DNA of 64,000 bases from Haemonchus contortus (GCA_000469685.2 LS997567.1:22129758-22193757); one strand, 5' to 3'; numbered from the stretch's first letter, positions 10,870 to 27,236 are shown. Program-made: numbers and translations. The notes: a model not told the origin generated them from the sequence alone.

Positions 10870-12030
10870 AAGGAAGTTTCTTTCTTCGGAATCGGTTGAG
10901 AACCCTTGATTTTTTTAACGCAACGTTGCAGATCAGGTTTTAGGTTCTATTGTTCCAATGTTGATCGTTTCGTAGCAGGGAAGTTCATAGATGCCCACTT
11001 AGTACAAGTATTTCAGGTATCGTTCTCACAGTCTCAATGGAGTTGTTTCACTTATTCAACATTTCAAGTGGGCATCGTTTTCATGTAGAAATATCGGTCA
11101 GTCAGATTCAGCAGAGTGATGGATTTTGTATTATTTTTCGAAACATGATCGTGGTTACGTGAATCGGAATGAAAAGATTGGTGTAGTTCTTGGTGGTGAC
11201 GAGACCTACGAACGTTTGAGCTGTGGTTGCTACCCGCACTACCACGCGCTGCGCCATTCAGATTTTCAGATGGGCTTGTCATGCAACCCTTCCACCATGT
11301 GCTTTCATGTTGACGCGTTACTAATGAATGTAGGGAGGCGGCCGAAGGGCAGAATCGCGCTGGGACATATTTTTTCTAACCGCGCTTATTTCCCTGCGTG
11401 CTCCACTCTTTATTTACTGTAGACGTCCCATCATTGCTTATCTCCGTGCACTTTTCTTCGATCCCAAGGACGTCAGGGTAAAAAGACAATCTAGTTTTTC
11501 TTCAGCTCCTGCCTCCATGTTCGCTCTGCCGACTTGTTTGATTTCCGTGCGCCCTCAAGTGACATCTATTCACTCTTCTTTTCCCGAAGTTTAGGACGTT
11601 TTGAGGATTTGTGGAATTTGATCTTTAGTTCTGCCCTCTGCGCGAAATCCGCCTACCATTAACATTGCTCAACCTCCTCCCTTCCTACATTAGTTCCCGT
11701 CAATTTTCCTTCTGATTTCTGCAACGTTCTTTGAATAGAACTGAGTTCGAATGGCTTCGCAGTTTTTGGTTCATTATCATCCTTTTCGATGCACACCTCG
11801 CCACTAGGATATTTCACCTCCCTTTCCTATTACTCTAGAGGGCCCTTAGCAGGATTGTGGTTCTTGATTTCAAGGACAGTCTGACTACAGAAGGGAAGAA
11901 AGTCCGGTAATTCTGCCTCTCCTTTCTGCGTTGAATCCGGATTGCCCTGGTGGCACATTTGTTCTCCGTTTTTTTTTTTTTTTGAAATAATTTGAAATAA
12001 TGAATAGCCGCTATCTCTTAGTACGAATGG
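10870..12030. other. Unassigned stretch, pyrimidine-rich in its second half
   Basis: Short open frames only, none with a recognised domain. From about 11,420 to 11,980 the + strand is rich in T and C. No repeat structure stands out. Confidence 0.4.
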
Positions 12031-12107
12031 ACGTTGGTTAGTATCGACGTAATGATCAACGTTGGCCGCTCCTCATCGCCGTCCTACTGTATAGAACGCG
12101 ATAAGCG

Positions 12108-12510
12108 TGTCTGTTTGTTTGTTCGTTTGTTTGTGTGTGTCCAACCGGAAATTCATAACTCCTGTTACCTGAGCGTGAAGCGTTCAAACTTCATAGGGGT
12201 GCAATTGCAGGCGACAGTATGAGAGTGCTCATGGGAGGTGACACGACTAGACTTCAACAGCAAGGAGCAAGGCAAAAATGTTAATTTTTACCGGTGTGCT
12301 TCAAATTACTTAGGGGTATAGGCTGCGGTATGAGGATCCTAATGATAGGTGAAGCGGCTAAATTGCGCCAGCAGGGGGCGTAACGTGCGAGAAGTTAGCT
12401 AATTTAAACCTAGAGCCTTCAACTTGTTAGCAATACACGCGGCAGTAAGGGGTTGGTGACGATAGGTGACACGGCTAGACTCCGCTACAAGGGGCGGTGT
12501 TTGCGCAAAG
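12108..12510 (+). repeat. Microsatellite-associated module with ~115-bp diverged tandem repeats
   Basis: A (GTTT/GTCT)-type tract at 12,110-12,142 is followed by ATTCATAACTCCTGTTACC. A block containing GGTGACACGGCTAGACT is then repeated with divergence near 12,236, 12,350 and 12,465. The AACTCCTGT...GTTCAAACTT module recurs at 36,026-36,063, so this is a dispersed family. Confidence 0.6.
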
Positions 12511-12599
12511 TCGTTTCTTTAGGCCTGGGACTTTGAATCGGTACGAGGACAGGTGACAACATTATTAACTGATGTTAGGAGCTGGAAAGTGACTGAGCT

Positions 12600-13440
12600 G
12601 TATCCCACCCACTAGAGCGTAAGCGGGTTGAATTCAGCGGGGCGTGCATGAAATGAGCGTAATCTCAGTAAGAATATGCAGTGAATTAGGAGTAAGTAGG
12701 AATGAATCAAGTTACTGAAACTCGCAGGATATTGCTCATAGCGAAGGGGAGCGCGCGAAGTGTGATTGTGGATGTGTGTGCGCGTGTGTGTCGCTGGCAA
12801 TGAGTAGCTCCTTCTCTCTTGGACCAGAGCAACCGAATTTTGAAAAATGGGCCAACATCAACTCGAAAAGGAGGGGAGCCAGCGTTAGCCAGGCGATTCG
12901 ACCTATATTCTCTAACACTTCCCAAACACCTTGAGAGTTAAAACGTCCCAAGGTAGTGAACGATTAGTTGTACGTCGAACTGATACTTATCAGTATGTAT
13001 TGATCGATATCGACCGATATCCTTGCAGAGTGAATTCCGCAATGCTTGAACAACACCGATCAATTAAAGGATGGATTGATACCGACCGATATTGTATCAG
13101 CGTGATATCTTACTCTCGCAACACCACCGTGTATACATCCGCACGCACTGCTCACCTGACACGTAAACACTAAAGCAGCCGCTTCGAAGCAAACCGGAAC
13201 CATCAGGGAAACAGCACGATGTCACCTTTTTGGCTGTTGAGAACTCAATGAAATCTTTTTCTTTGGTCGCGTCCTTTTCCCATCTTTCTCTCCTCATGTT
13301 GAGTACGACCCTTTACAGTGGCGGATTCTAGCTTAAGTATTGAGTTTTCATGTGGCTTGGCTCATTTTCTTGCACGATATCGTGCACAGGCCAGTTGGTA
13401 TATGTAAATGTAGTATGTGTGCATGATATGTATGCATTCA
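12600..13440. other. Unassigned stretch
   Basis: No recognised coding domain or terminal repeat. A short duplicated GATACCGACCGATAT-like block occurs near 13,003 and 13,077. A TG-rich tract lies at 12,765-12,791. Confidence 0.35.
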
Positions 13441-13931
13441 TGTATACATGCATATCCTCTATATATAAACCGCTAACTTTGTGTGTCTGTTTGTATGCCC
13501 GTCTGTGTGTCCTCCCAAAAGTCATGTAGGCACGATCAAGAGCGTGAAGATCACAAAAGCGCGGTGAGGAAACAGTTATGAAATGGAAAGTCAACCGATG
13601 CTCTTTATATGGTCCTTTGATTTATGTCCAGTCTATTTATGACGTCACAGACTAAAAATCACAACTCGCCCCCACGACGCAGGACTATTCAAACCCTAGG
13701 AGCTAGAGGAGGTTAGAATGGAAACAAGTCCACGATCACCTATTGGAGTCAAGAGATCAATACCCACAAAGCGGCATCAGATCGTTCAAATTGGGGAATA
13801 TCACCTAATGGGGAAACGGTTATGAAAAGGGGAATCCAGCCGTTACTGTTTGTACTGGTCCCCTAACAAGTCGTAGGTAAGCGGTGGTGGGCATGGCATG
13901 GTGCACACGTTTGTGTGCATAGCCCCAACTG
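13440..13931 (+). repeat. Dispersed microsatellite-associated repeat, left flank of the giant array
   Basis: Contains CTCTATATATAAACCGC followed by an imperfect TGTCTGTTTGTATG tract. The same TATATATAAA-then-(GTCT)n arrangement is seen at 35,490-35,570 and, reversed, at 38,836-38,865. The sequence then runs into the tetranucleotide array at 13,932. No coding capacity. Confidence 0.55.
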
Positions 13932-14340
13932 ATGTATGTATGTATGTATGTATGTGCGTATGTATGTATGTATGTATGTATAGATGTATGTATGGTATGT
14001 ATGATGTATGTATGTATGTATGTATTGTATGTATGTTATGTATGTAGTTGTAAGTGTTGTATGTATGTATGTATGTATGTATGTATGTATGTATGTATGT
14101 ATGTATGTATGTATGTATGTATGTATGTATGTATGTATGTATGTATGTATGTATGTATGTATGTATGTATGTATGTATGTATGTATGTATGTATGTATGT
14201 ATGTATGTAGTATGTATGTATGTATGTATGTATGTATGTATGTATGTATGTATGTATGTATGTATGTATGTTATGTATGTATGTATGTATGTATGTATGT
14301 ATGTATGGTATGTATGTATGGTATGTATGTATGTATGTAT
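13932..14340 (+). repeat. (TATG)n block at the left edge of the giant array
   Basis: Mostly pure TATG tetranucleotide with a few one-base slips (for example GTAGTATG near 14,208 and GTTATG near 14,270). TATG is a perfect alternation of pyrimidine and purine. The degraded first 150 bp suggest the array edge is the older part. Confidence 0.95.
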
Positions 14341-17300
14341 GGTTGTATGTAGTATGTATGATGGTATGTTATGGTATGTATGGTTATGTTATGGTATGTA
14401 ATGGTATGTATGGTATGTATGTAATGTATGTATGTTGGTATGGTATGTATGGTATGTATGGTAATGTATGGTATGTATGGTATGTATGGTATGTATGGTA
14501 TGTATGGTATGTATGGTATGTATGGTAATGTATGGTATGTATGGTATGTATGGTATGTATGGTATGTATGGTATGTATGGTATGTATGGTATGTATGGTA
14601 TGTATGTATGGTATGTATGGTATGTATGGTAATGTATGGTATGTATGGTATGTATGGTATGTATGGTATGTATGGTATGTATGGTATGTATGGTATGTAT
14701 GGTATGTATGGTATGTATGTATGTATGGTATGTATGGTATGTATGGTATGTATGGTATGTATGGTATGTATGGTATGTATGGTATGTATGTATGTATGTA
14801 TGTATGTATGTATGTATGTATGTATGTATGTATGTATGTATGTATGTATGTATGTATGTATGTATGGTATGTATGGTATGTATGGTATGTATGGTATGTA
14901 TGGTATGTATGGTATGTATGGTATGTATGGTATGTATGGTATGTATGGTATGTATGGTATGTATGGTATGTATGGTATGTATGGTATGTATGGTATGTAT
15001 GGTATGTATGGTATGTATGGTATGTATGGTATGTATGGTATGTATGGTATGTATGGTATGTATGGTATGTATGGTATGTATGGTATGTATGGTATGTATG
15101 GTATGTATGGTATGTATGGTATGTATGGTATGTATGGTATGTATGGTATGTATGGTATGTATGGTATGTATGGTATGTATGGTATGTATGGTATGTATGG
15201 TATGTATGGTATGTATGGTATGTATGGTATGTATGGTATGTATGGTATGTATGGTATGTATGGTATGTATGGTATGTATGGTATGTATGGTATGTATGGT
15301 ATGTATGGTATGTATGGTATGTATGGTATGTATGGTATGTATGGTATGTATGGTATGTATGGTATGTATGGTATGTATGGTATGTATGGTATGTATGGTA
15401 TGTATGGTATGTATGGTATGTATGGTATGTATGGTATGTATGGTATGTATGGTAGATGTATGGTATGTATGGTATGTATGGTATGTATGGTATGTATGGT
15501 ATGTATGGTATGTATGGTATGTATGGTATGTATGGTATGTATGGTATGTATGGTATGTATGGTATGTATGGTATGTATGGTATGTATGGTATGTATGGTA
15601 TGTATGGTATGTATGGTATGTATGGTATGTATGGTATGTATGGTATGTATGGTATGTATGGTATGTATGGTATGTATGGTATGTATGGTATGTATGGTAT
15701 GTATGGTATGTATGGTATGTATGGTATGTATGGTATGTATGGTATGTATGGTATGTATGGTATGTATGGTATGTATGGTATGTATGGTATGTATGGTATG
15801 TATGGTATGTATGGTATGTATGGTATGTATGGTATGTATGGTATGTATGGTATGTATGGTATGTATGGTATGTATGGTATGTATGGTATGTATGGTATGT
15901 ATGGTATGTATGGTATGTATGGTATGTATGGTATGTATGGTATGTATGGTATTATGGTATGTATGGTATGTATGGTATGTATGGTATGTATGGTATGTAT
16001 GGTATGTATGGTATGTATGGTATGTATGGTATGTATGGTATGTATGGTATGTATGGTATGTATGGTATGTATGGTATGTATGGTATGTATGGTATGTATG
16101 GTATGTATGGTATGTATGGTATGTATGGTATGTATGGTATGTATGGTATGTATGGTATGTATGGTATGTATGGTATGTATGGTATGTATGGTATGTATGG
16201 TATGTATGGTATGTATGGTATGTATGGTATGTATGGTATGTATGGTATGTATGGTATGTATGGTATGTATGGTATGTATGGTATGTATGGTATGTATGGT
16301 ATGTATGGTATGTATGGTATGTATGGTATGTATGGTATGTATGGTATGTATGGTATGTATGGTATGTATGGTATGTATGGTATGTATGGTATGTATGGTA
16401 TGTATGGTATGTATGGTATGTATGGTATGTATGGTATGTATGGTATGTATGGTATGTATGGTATGTATGGTATGTATGGTATGTATGGTATGTATGGTAT
16501 GTATGGTATGTATGGTATGTATGGTATGTATGGTATGTATGGTATGTATGGTATGTATGGTATGTATGTATGTATGGTATGTATGGTATGTATGGTATGT
16601 ATGGTATGTATGGTATGTATGGTATGTATGGTATGTATGGTATGTATGGTATGTATGGTATGTATGGTATGTATGGTATGTATGGTATGTATGGTATGTA
16701 TGGTATGTATGGTATGTATGGTATGTATGGTATGTATGGTATGTATGGTATGTATGGTATGTATGGTATGTATGGTATGTATGGTATGTATGGTATGTAT
16801 GTATGTATGGTATGTATGGTATGTATGGTATGTATGGTATGTATGGTATGTATGGTATGTATGGTATGTATGGTATGTATGTATGTATGGTATGGTATGT
16901 ATGGTATGTATGGTATGTATGGTATGTATGGTATGTATGGTATGTATGGTTATGTATGGTATGTATGGTATGTATGGTATGTATGGTATGTATGGTATGT
17001 ATGGTATGTATGGTATGTATGGTATGTATGGTATGTATGGTATGTATGGTATGTATGGTATGTATGGTATGTATGGTATGTATGGTATGTATGGTATGTA
17101 TGGTATGTATGGTATGTATGGTATGTATGGTATGTATGGTATGTATGGTATGTATGGTATGTATGGTATGTATGGTATGTATGGTATGAATGGTATGTAT
17201 GGTATGTAATGGTATGTATGGTATGTATGGTATGTATGGTATGTATGGTATGTATGGTATGTATGGTATGTATGGTATGTATGGTATGTATGGTATGTAT

Positions 17301-20300
17301 GGTATGTATGGTATGTATGGTATGTATGGTATGTATGGTATGTATGGTATGTATGGTATGTATGGTATGTATGGTATGTATGGTATGTATGGTATGTATG
17401 GTATGTATGGAATGTATGGTATGTATGGTATGTATGGTATGTATGGTATGTATGGTATGTATGGTATGTATGGTATGTATGGTATGTATGGTATGTATGG
17501 TATGTATGGTATGTATGGTATGTATGGTATGTATGGTATGTATGGTATGTATGGTATGTATGGTATGTATGGTATGTATGGTATGTATGGTATGTATGGT
17601 ATGTATGGTATGTATGGTATGTATGGTATGTATGGTATGTATGGTATGTATGGTATGTATGGTATGTATGGTATGTATGGTATGTATGGTATGTATGGTA
17701 TGTATGGTATGTATGGTATGTATGGTATGTATGGTATGTATGGTTGTATGTATGGTATGGTATGGTATGTATGGTATGTATGGTATGTATGGTATGTATG
17801 GTATGTATGGTATGTATGGTATGTATGGTATGTATGGTATGTATGGTATGTATGGTATGTATGGTATGTATGGTATGTATGGTATGTATGGTATGTATGG
17901 TATGTATGGTATGTATGGTATGTATGGTATGTATTGTATGTATGGTATGTATGGTATGTATGGTATGTATGGTATGTATGGTATGTATGGTATGTATGGT
18001 ATGTATGGTATGTATGGTATGTATGGTATGTATGGTATGTATGGTATGTATGGTATGTATGGTATGTATGGTATGTATGGTTGTATGGTATGTATGGTAT
18101 GTATGGTATGTATGGTATGTATGGTATGTATGGTATGTATGGTATGTATGGTATGTATGGTATGTATGGTATGTATGGTATGTATGGTATGTATGGTATG
18201 TATGGTATGTATGGTATGTATGGTATGTATGGTATGTATGGTATGTATGGTATGTATGGTATGTATGGTATGTATGGTATGTATGGTATGTATGGTATGT
18301 ATGGTATGTATGGTATGTATGGTATGTATGGTATGTATGGTATGTATGGTATGTATGGTATGTATGGTATGTATGGTATGTATGGTATGTATGGTATGTA
18401 TGGTATGTATGGTATGTAATGGTATGTATGGTATGTATGGTATGTATGGTATGTATGGTATGTATGGTATGTATGGTATGTATGGTATGTATGGTATGTA
18501 TGGTATGTATGGTATGTATGGTATGTATGGTATGTATGGTATGTATGGTATGTATATGTATGGTATGTATGGTATGTATGGTATGTATGGTATGTATGGT
18601 ATGTATGGTATGTATGGTATGTATGGTATGTATGGTATGTATGGTATGTATGGTATGTATGGTATGTATGGTATGTATGGTATGTATGGTATGTATGGTA
18701 TGTATGGTATGTATGGTATGTATGGTATGTATGGTATGTATGGTATGTATTGGTATGTATGGTATGTATGGTATGTATGGTATGTATGGTATGTATGGTA
18801 TGTATGGTATGTATGGTATGTATGGTATGTATGGTATGTATGGTATGTATGGTATGTATGGTATGTATGTATGTATGGTATGTATGGTATGTATGGTATG
18901 TATGGTATGTATGGTATGTATGGTATGTATGGTATGTATGGTATGTATGGTATGTATGGTATGTATGGTATGTATGGTATGTATGGTATGTATGGTATGT
19001 ATGGTATGTATGGTATGTATGGTATGTATGGTATGTATGGTATGTATGGTATGTATGGTATGTATGGTATGTACGGTATGTATGGTATGTATGGTATGTA
19101 TGGTATGTATGGTATGTATGGTATGTATGGTATGTATGGTATGTATGGTATGTATGGTATGTATGGTATGTATGGTATGTATGGTATGTATGGTATGTAT
19201 GGTATGTATGGTATGTATGTGTATGTATGGTATGTATGGTATGTATGGTATGTATGGTATGTATGGTATGTATGGTATGTATGGTATGTATGGTATGTAT
19301 GGTATGTATGGTATGTATGGTATGTATGGTATGTATGGTATGTATGGTATGTATGGTATGTATGGTATGTATGGTATGTATGGTATGTATGGTATGTATG
19401 GTATGTATGGTATGTATGGTATGTATGGTATGTATGGTATGTATGGTATGTATGGTATGTATGGTATGTATGGTATGTATGGTATGGGTATGTATGGTAT
19501 GTATGGTATGTATGGTATGTATGGTATGTATGGTATGTATGGTATGTATGGTATGTATGGTATGTATGGTATGTATGGTATGTATGGTATGTATGGTATG
19601 TATGGTATGTATGGTATGTATGGTATGTATGGTATGTATGGTATGTATGGTATGTATGGTATGTATGGTATGTATGGTATGTATGGTATGTATGGTATGT
19701 ATGGTATGTATGGTATGTATGGTATGTATGGTATGTATGGTATGTATGGTATGTATGGTATGTATGGTATGTATGGTATGTATGGTATGTATGGTATGTA
19801 TGGTATGTATGGTATGTATGGTATGTATGGTATGTATGGTATGTATGGTATGTATGGTATGTATGGTATGTTTGGTATGTATGGTATGTATGGTATGTAT
19901 GGTATGTATGGTATGTATGGTATGTATGGTATGTATGGTATGTATGGTATGTATGGTATGTATGGTATGTATGGTATGTATGGTATGTATGGTATGTATG
20001 GTATGTCTGGTATGTATGGTATGTATGGTATGTATGGTATGTATGGTATGTATGGTATGTATGGTATGTATGGTATGTATGGTATGTATGGTATGTATGG
20101 TATGTATGGTATGTATGGTATGTATGGTATGTATGGTATGTATGGTATGTATGGTATGTATGGTATGTATGGTATGTATGGTATGTATGGTATGTATGGT
20201 ATGTATGGTATGTATGGTATGTATGGTATGTATGGTATGTATGGTATGTATGGTATGTATGGTATGTATGGTATGTATGGTATGTATGGTATGTATGGTA

Positions 20301-23300
20301 TGTATGGTATGTATGGTATGTATGGTATGTATGGTATGTATGGTATGTATGGTATGTATGGTATGTATGGTATGTATGGTATGTATGGTATGTATGGTAT
20401 GTATGGTATGTATGGTATGTATGGTATGTATGGTATGTATGGTATGTATGTATGTATGGTATGTATGGTATGTATGGTATGTATGGTATGTATGGTATGT
20501 ATGGTATGTATGGTATGTATGGTATGTATGGTATGTATGGTATGTATGGTATGTATGGTATGTATGGTATGTATGGTATGTATGGTATGTATGGTATGTA
20601 TGGTATGTATGGTATGTATGGTATGTATGGTATGTATGGTATGTATGGTATGTATGGTATGTATGGTATGTATGGTATGTATGGTATGTATGGTATGTAT
20701 GGTAATGTATGGTATGTATGGTATGTATGGTATGTAATGGTATGTTATGGTATGTATGGTATGTATGGTATGTATGGTATGTATGGTATGTATGGTATGT
20801 ATGGTATGTATGGTATGTATGGTATGTATGGTATGTATGGTATGTATGGTATGTATGGTATGTATGGTATGTATGGTATGTAATGGTATGTATGGTATGT
20901 ATGGTATGTATGGTATGTATGGTATGTATGGTATGTATGGTATGTATGGTATGTATGGTATGTATGGTATGTATGGTATGTATGGTATGTATGGTATGTA
21001 TGGTATGTATGGTATGTATGGTATGTATGGTATGTATGGTATGTATGGTATGTATGGTATGTATGTATGGTATGTATGGTATGTATGGTATGTATGGTAT
21101 GTATGGTATGTATGGTATGTATGGTATGTATGGTAATGTATGGTATGTATGGTATGTATGGTATGTATGGTATGTATGGTATGTATGGTTATGTATGGTA
21201 TGTATGGTATGTATGGTATGTATGGTATGTATGGTATGTATGGTATGGTATTGTATGGTATGTATGGTATGGTATGGTATGTATGGTATGTATGGTATGT
21301 ATGGTATGTATGGTATGTATGGTATGTATGGTATGTATGGTAATGTATGTATGTATGGTATGTATGGTATGTATGGTATGTATGGTATGTATGGTATGTA
21401 TGGTAATGTATGGTATGTATGGTATGTATGGTATGTATGGTATGTATGGTATGTATGGTATGTATGGTATGTATGGTATGTATGGTATGTATGGTATGTA
21501 TGGTATGTATGGTATGTATGGTATGTATGGTATGTATGGTATGTATGGTATGTATGGTATGTATGGTATGTATGGTATGTATGGTATGTATGGTATGTAT
21601 GGTATGTATTGGTATGTATGGTATGTATGGTATGTATGGTATGTATGGTATGTATGGTATGTATGGTATGTATGGTATGTATGGTATATGGTATGTATGG
21701 TATGTATGGTATGTAATGGTATGTATGGTATGTATGGTATGTATGGTATGTATGGTATGTATGGTATGTATGGTATGTATGGTATGTATGGTATGTATGG
21801 TATGTATGGTAATGTATGTATGTATGGTATGTATGGTATGTATGGTATGTATGGTAATGTATGGTAATGGTATGTATGTATGGTATGTATGCGGTATGTA
21901 TGGTATGTATGGTATGTATGGTATGTATGGTATGTATGGTATGTATGGTATGTATGGTATGTATGGTATGTATGGTATGTATGGTATGTATGGTATGTAT
22001 GGTATGTATGGTATGTATGGTATGTATGGTATGTATGGTATGTATGGTCTGTATGGTATGTATGGTATGTATGGTATGTATGGTATGTATGGTATGTATG
22101 GTATGTATGGTATGTATGGTATGTATGGTATGTATGGTATGTATGGTATGTATGGTATGTATGGTATGTATGGTATGTATGGTATGTATGGTATGTATGG
22201 TTTGTATGGTATGTATGGTATGTATGGTATGTATGGTATGTATGGTATGTATGGTATGTATGGTATGTATGGTATGTATGGTATGTATGGTATGTATGGT
22301 ATGTATGGTATGTATGGTATGTATGGTAATGTAATGTAGGTATGTATGGTATTGTATGGTATGTATGGTATGTATGGTATGTATGGTATGTATGGTATGT
22401 ATGGTATGTATGGTATGTATGGTATGTATGGTATGTATGGTATGTATGGGTATGTATGGTATGTATGGTATGTATGGTATGTATGGTATGTATGGTATGT
22501 ATGGTATGTATGGTATGTATGGTATGTATGGTATGTATGGGTATGTATGGTATGTATGGTATGTATGGTATGTATGGTATGTATGGTATGTATGGTATGT
22601 ATGGTATGTATGGTATGTATGGTATGTATGGTATGTATGGTATGTATGGTATGTTATGGTATGTATGGTATGTATGGTATGTATGGTATGTATGGTATGT
22701 ATGGTATGTATGGTATGTATGGTATGTATGGTATGTATGGTATGTATGGTATGTTATGTATGTATGGTATGTATGGTATGTATGGTATGTATGGTATGTA
22801 TGGTATGTATGGTATGTATGGTATGTATGGTATGTATGGTATGTATGGTATGTATGGTATGTATGGTATGGTATGGTATGTATGGTATGTATGGTATGTA
22901 TGGTATGTATGGTATGTATGGTATGTATGGTATGTATGGTATGGTATGGTATGTATGGTATGTATGGTATGTATGGTATGTATGGTATGTATGGTATGTA
23001 TGGTATGTATGGTATGTATGGTATGTATGGTATGTATGGTATGTATGGTATGTATGGTATGTATGGTATGTATGGTATGTATGGTATGTATGGTATGTAT
23101 GGTATGTATGGTATGTATGGTATGTATGGTATGTATGGTATGTTTGGTATGTATGGTATGTATGGTATGTATGGTATGTATGGTATGTATGGTATGTATG
23201 GTATGTATGGTATGTATGGTATGTATGGTATGTATGGTATGTATGGTATGTATGGTATGTATGGTATGTATGGTATGTATGGTATGTATGGTATGTATGG

Positions 23301-26300
23301 TATGTATGGTATGTATGGTATGTATGGTATGTATGGTATGTATGGTATGTATGGTATGTATGGTATGTATGGTTGTATGTATGGTATGGTATGTATGGTA
23401 TGTATGGTATGTATGGTATGTATGGTATGTATGGTATGTATGGTATGTATGGTATGTATGGTATGTATGGTATGTATGGTATGTATGGTATGTATGGTAT
23501 GTATGGTATGTATGGTATGTATGGTATGTATGGTATGGATGGTATGTATGGTATGTATGGTATGTATGGTATGTATGGTATGTATGGTATGTATGGTATG
23601 TATGGTATGTATGGTATGTATGGTATGTATGTATGTATGGTATGTATGGTATGTATGGTATGTATGGTATGTATGGTATGTATGGTATGTATGGTATGTA
23701 TGGTATGTATGGTATGTATGGTATGTATGGTATGTATGGTATGTATGGTATGTATGATATGTATGGTATGTATGGTATGTATGGTATGTATGGTATGTAT
23801 GGTATGTATGGTATGTATGGTATGTATGGTATGTATGGTATGTATGGTATGTATGGTATGTATGGTATGTATGGTATGTATGGTATGTATGGTATGTATG
23901 GTATGTATGGTATGTATGGTATGTATGGTATGTATGGTATGTATGGTATGTATGGTATGTATGGTATGTATGGTATGTATGGTATGTATGGTATGTATGG
24001 TATGTATGGTATGTATGGTATGTATGGTATGTATGTATGTATGGTATGTATGGTATGTATGGTATGTATGGTATGTATGGTATGTATGGTATGTATGTGT
24101 ATGTATGGTATGTATGGTATGTATGGTATGTATGGTATGTATGGTATGTATGGTATGTATGTATGTATGGTATGTATGGTATGTATGGTATGTATGGTAT
24201 GTATGGTATGTATGGTATGTATGGTATGTATGGTATGTATGGTATGTATGGTATGTATGGTATGTATGGTATGTATGGTATGTATGGTATGTATGGTATG
24301 TATGGTATGTATGGTATGTATGGTATGTATGGTATGTATGGTATGTATGGTATGTATGGTATGTATGGTATGTATGGTATGTATGGTATGTATGGTATGT
24401 ATGGTATGTATGGTATGTATGGTATGTATGGTATGTATGGTATGTTATGGTATGTATGGTATGTATGGTATGTATGGTATGTATGGTATGTATGGTATGT
24501 ATGGTATGTATGGTATGTATGGTATGTATGGTATGTATGGTATGTATGGTATGTATGGTATGTATGGTATGTATGGTATGTATGGTATGTATGGTATGTA
24601 TGGTATGTATGGTATGTATGGTATGTATGGTAGGTATGGTATGTATGGTATGTATGGTATGTATGGTATGTATGGTATGTATGGTATGTATGGTATGTAT
24701 GGTATGTATGGTATGTATGGTATGTATGGTATGTATGGTATGTATGGTATGTATGGTATGTATGGTATGTATGGTATGTATGGTATGTATGGTATGTATG
24801 GTATGTATGGTATGTATGGTATGTATGGTATGTATGGTATGTATGGTATGTATGGTATGTATGGTATGTATGGTATGTATGGTATGTATGGTATGTATGG
24901 TATGTATGGTATGTATGGTATGTATGGTATGTATGGTATGTATGGTATGTATGGTATGTATGGTGTGTATGGTATGTATGGTATGTATGGTATGTATGGT
25001 ATGTATGGTATGTATGGTATGTATGGTATGTATGGTATGTATGGTATGTATGGTATGTATGGTATGTATGGTATGTATGGTATGTATTGGTATGTATGGT
25101 ATGTATGGTATGTATGGTATGTATGGTATGTATGGTATGTATGGTATGTATGGTATGTATGGTATGTATGGTATGTATGGTATGTATGGTATGTATGGTA
25201 TGTATGGTATGTATGGTATGTATGGTATGTATGGTATGTATGGTATGTATGGTATGTATGGTATGTATGGTATGTATGGTATGTATGGTATGTATGGTAT
25301 GTATGGTATGTATGGTATGTATGGTATGTATGGTATGTATGGTATGTATGGTATGTATGGTATGTATGGTATGTATGGTATGTATGGTATGTATGGTATG
25401 TATGGTATGTATGGTATGTATGGTATGTATGGTATGTATGGTATGTATGGTATGTATGGTATGTATGGTATGTATGGTATGTATGGTATGTATGGTATGT
25501 ATGGTATGTATGGTATGTATGGTATGTATGGTATGTATGGTATGTATGGTATGTATGGTATGTATGGTATGTATGGTATGTATGGTATGTATGGTATGTA
25601 TGGTATGTATGGTATGTATGGTATGTATGGTATGTATGGTATGTATGGTATGTATGGTATGTATGGTATGTATGGTATGTATGGTATGTATGGTATGTAT
25701 GGTATGTATGGTATGTATGGTATGTATGGTATGTATGGTATGTATGGTATGTATGGTATGTATGGTATGTATGGTATGTATGGTATGTATGGTATGTATG
25801 GTATGTATGGTATGTATGGTATGTATGGTATGTATGGTATGTATGGTATGTATTGGTATGTATGGTATGTATGGTATGTATGGTATGTATGGTATGTATG
25901 GTATGTATGGTATGTATGGTATGTATGGTATGTATGGTATGTATGGTATGTATGGTATGTATGGTATGTATGGTATGTATGGTATGTATGGTATGTATGG
26001 TATGTATGGTATGTATGGTATGTATGGTATGTATGGTATGTATGGTATGTATGGTATGTATGGTATGTATGGTATGTATGGTATGTATGGTATGTATGGT
26101 ATGTATGGTATGTATGGTATGTATGGTATGTATGGTATGTATGGTATGTATGGTATGTATGGTATGTATGGTATGTATGGTATGTATGGTATGTATGGTA
26201 TGTATGGTATGTATGGTATGTATGTATGTATGGTATGTATGGTATGTATGGTATGTATGGTATGTATGGTATGTATGGTATGTATGGTATGTATGGTATG

Positions 26301-26896
26301 TATGGTATGTATGGAATGTATGGTATGTATGGTATGTATGGTATGTATGGTATGTATGGTATGTATGGTATGTATGGTATGTATGGTATGTATGGTATGT
26401 ATGGTATGTATGGTATGTATGGTATGTATGGTATGTATGGTATGTATGGTATGTATGGTATGTATGGTATGTATGGTATGTATGGTATGTATGGTATGTA
26501 TGGTATGTATGGTATGTATGGTATGTATGGTATGTATGGTATGTATGGTATGTATGGTATGTATGGTATGTATGGTATGTATGGGTATGTATGGTATGTA
26601 TGGTATGTATGGTATGTATTGGTATGTATGGTATGTATGGTATGTATGGTATGTATGGTATGTATGGTATGTATGGTATGTATGGTATGTATGGTATGTA
26701 TGGTATGTATGGTATGTATGGTATGTATGGTATGTATGGTATGTATGGTATGTATGGTATGTATGGTATGTATGGTATGTATGGTATGTATGGTATGTAT
26801 GGTATGTATGGTATGTATGGTATGTATGGTATGTATGGTATGTATGGTATGTATGGTATGTATGGTATGTATGGTATGTATGGTATGTATGGTATG
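14340..26896 (+). repeat. Giant (TATGTATGG)n nonamer array
   Basis: About 12.5 kb of the nonamer TATGTATGG, roughly 1,400 units, broken only by sparse single-base indels, rare substitutions and short (TATG)n interruptions (for example 14,788-14,865). The + strand is almost devoid of C; I noticed only isolated ones (near 19,074, 20,006, 21,891 and 22,049). Because the unit is nine bases and contains no stop in any frame, every frame on both strands stays open for long distances. Long runs of identical units imply very recent expansion or strong homogenisation, and the length makes the assembly here uncertain. Confidence 0.95.
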
Positions 26897-27236
26897 TATG
26901 TATGTATGTATGTATGTGCGTATGTATGTATGTATGTATGTATGTATGTATGTATGTATGTATGTATGTATGTATGTATGTATGTATGTATGTATGTATG
27001 TATGTATGTATGTATGTATGTACGTATGTATGTATGTATGTATGTATGTATGTATGTATGTATGTATGTATGTATGTATGTATGTATGTATGTATGTATG
27101 TATGTATGTATGTATGTATGTATGTATGTATGTATGTATGTATGTATGTATGTATGTATGTATGTATGTATGTATGTATGTATGTATGTATGTATGTATG
27201 TATGTATGTATGTATGTATGTATGTATGTATGTATG
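26897..27236 (+). repeat. Internal (TATG)n block
   Basis: About 340 bp of nearly pure TATG with two point changes (GTGCGTATG near 26,917 and GTACGTATG near 27,021). It separates the main nonamer array from a final nonamer block. Confidence 0.95.
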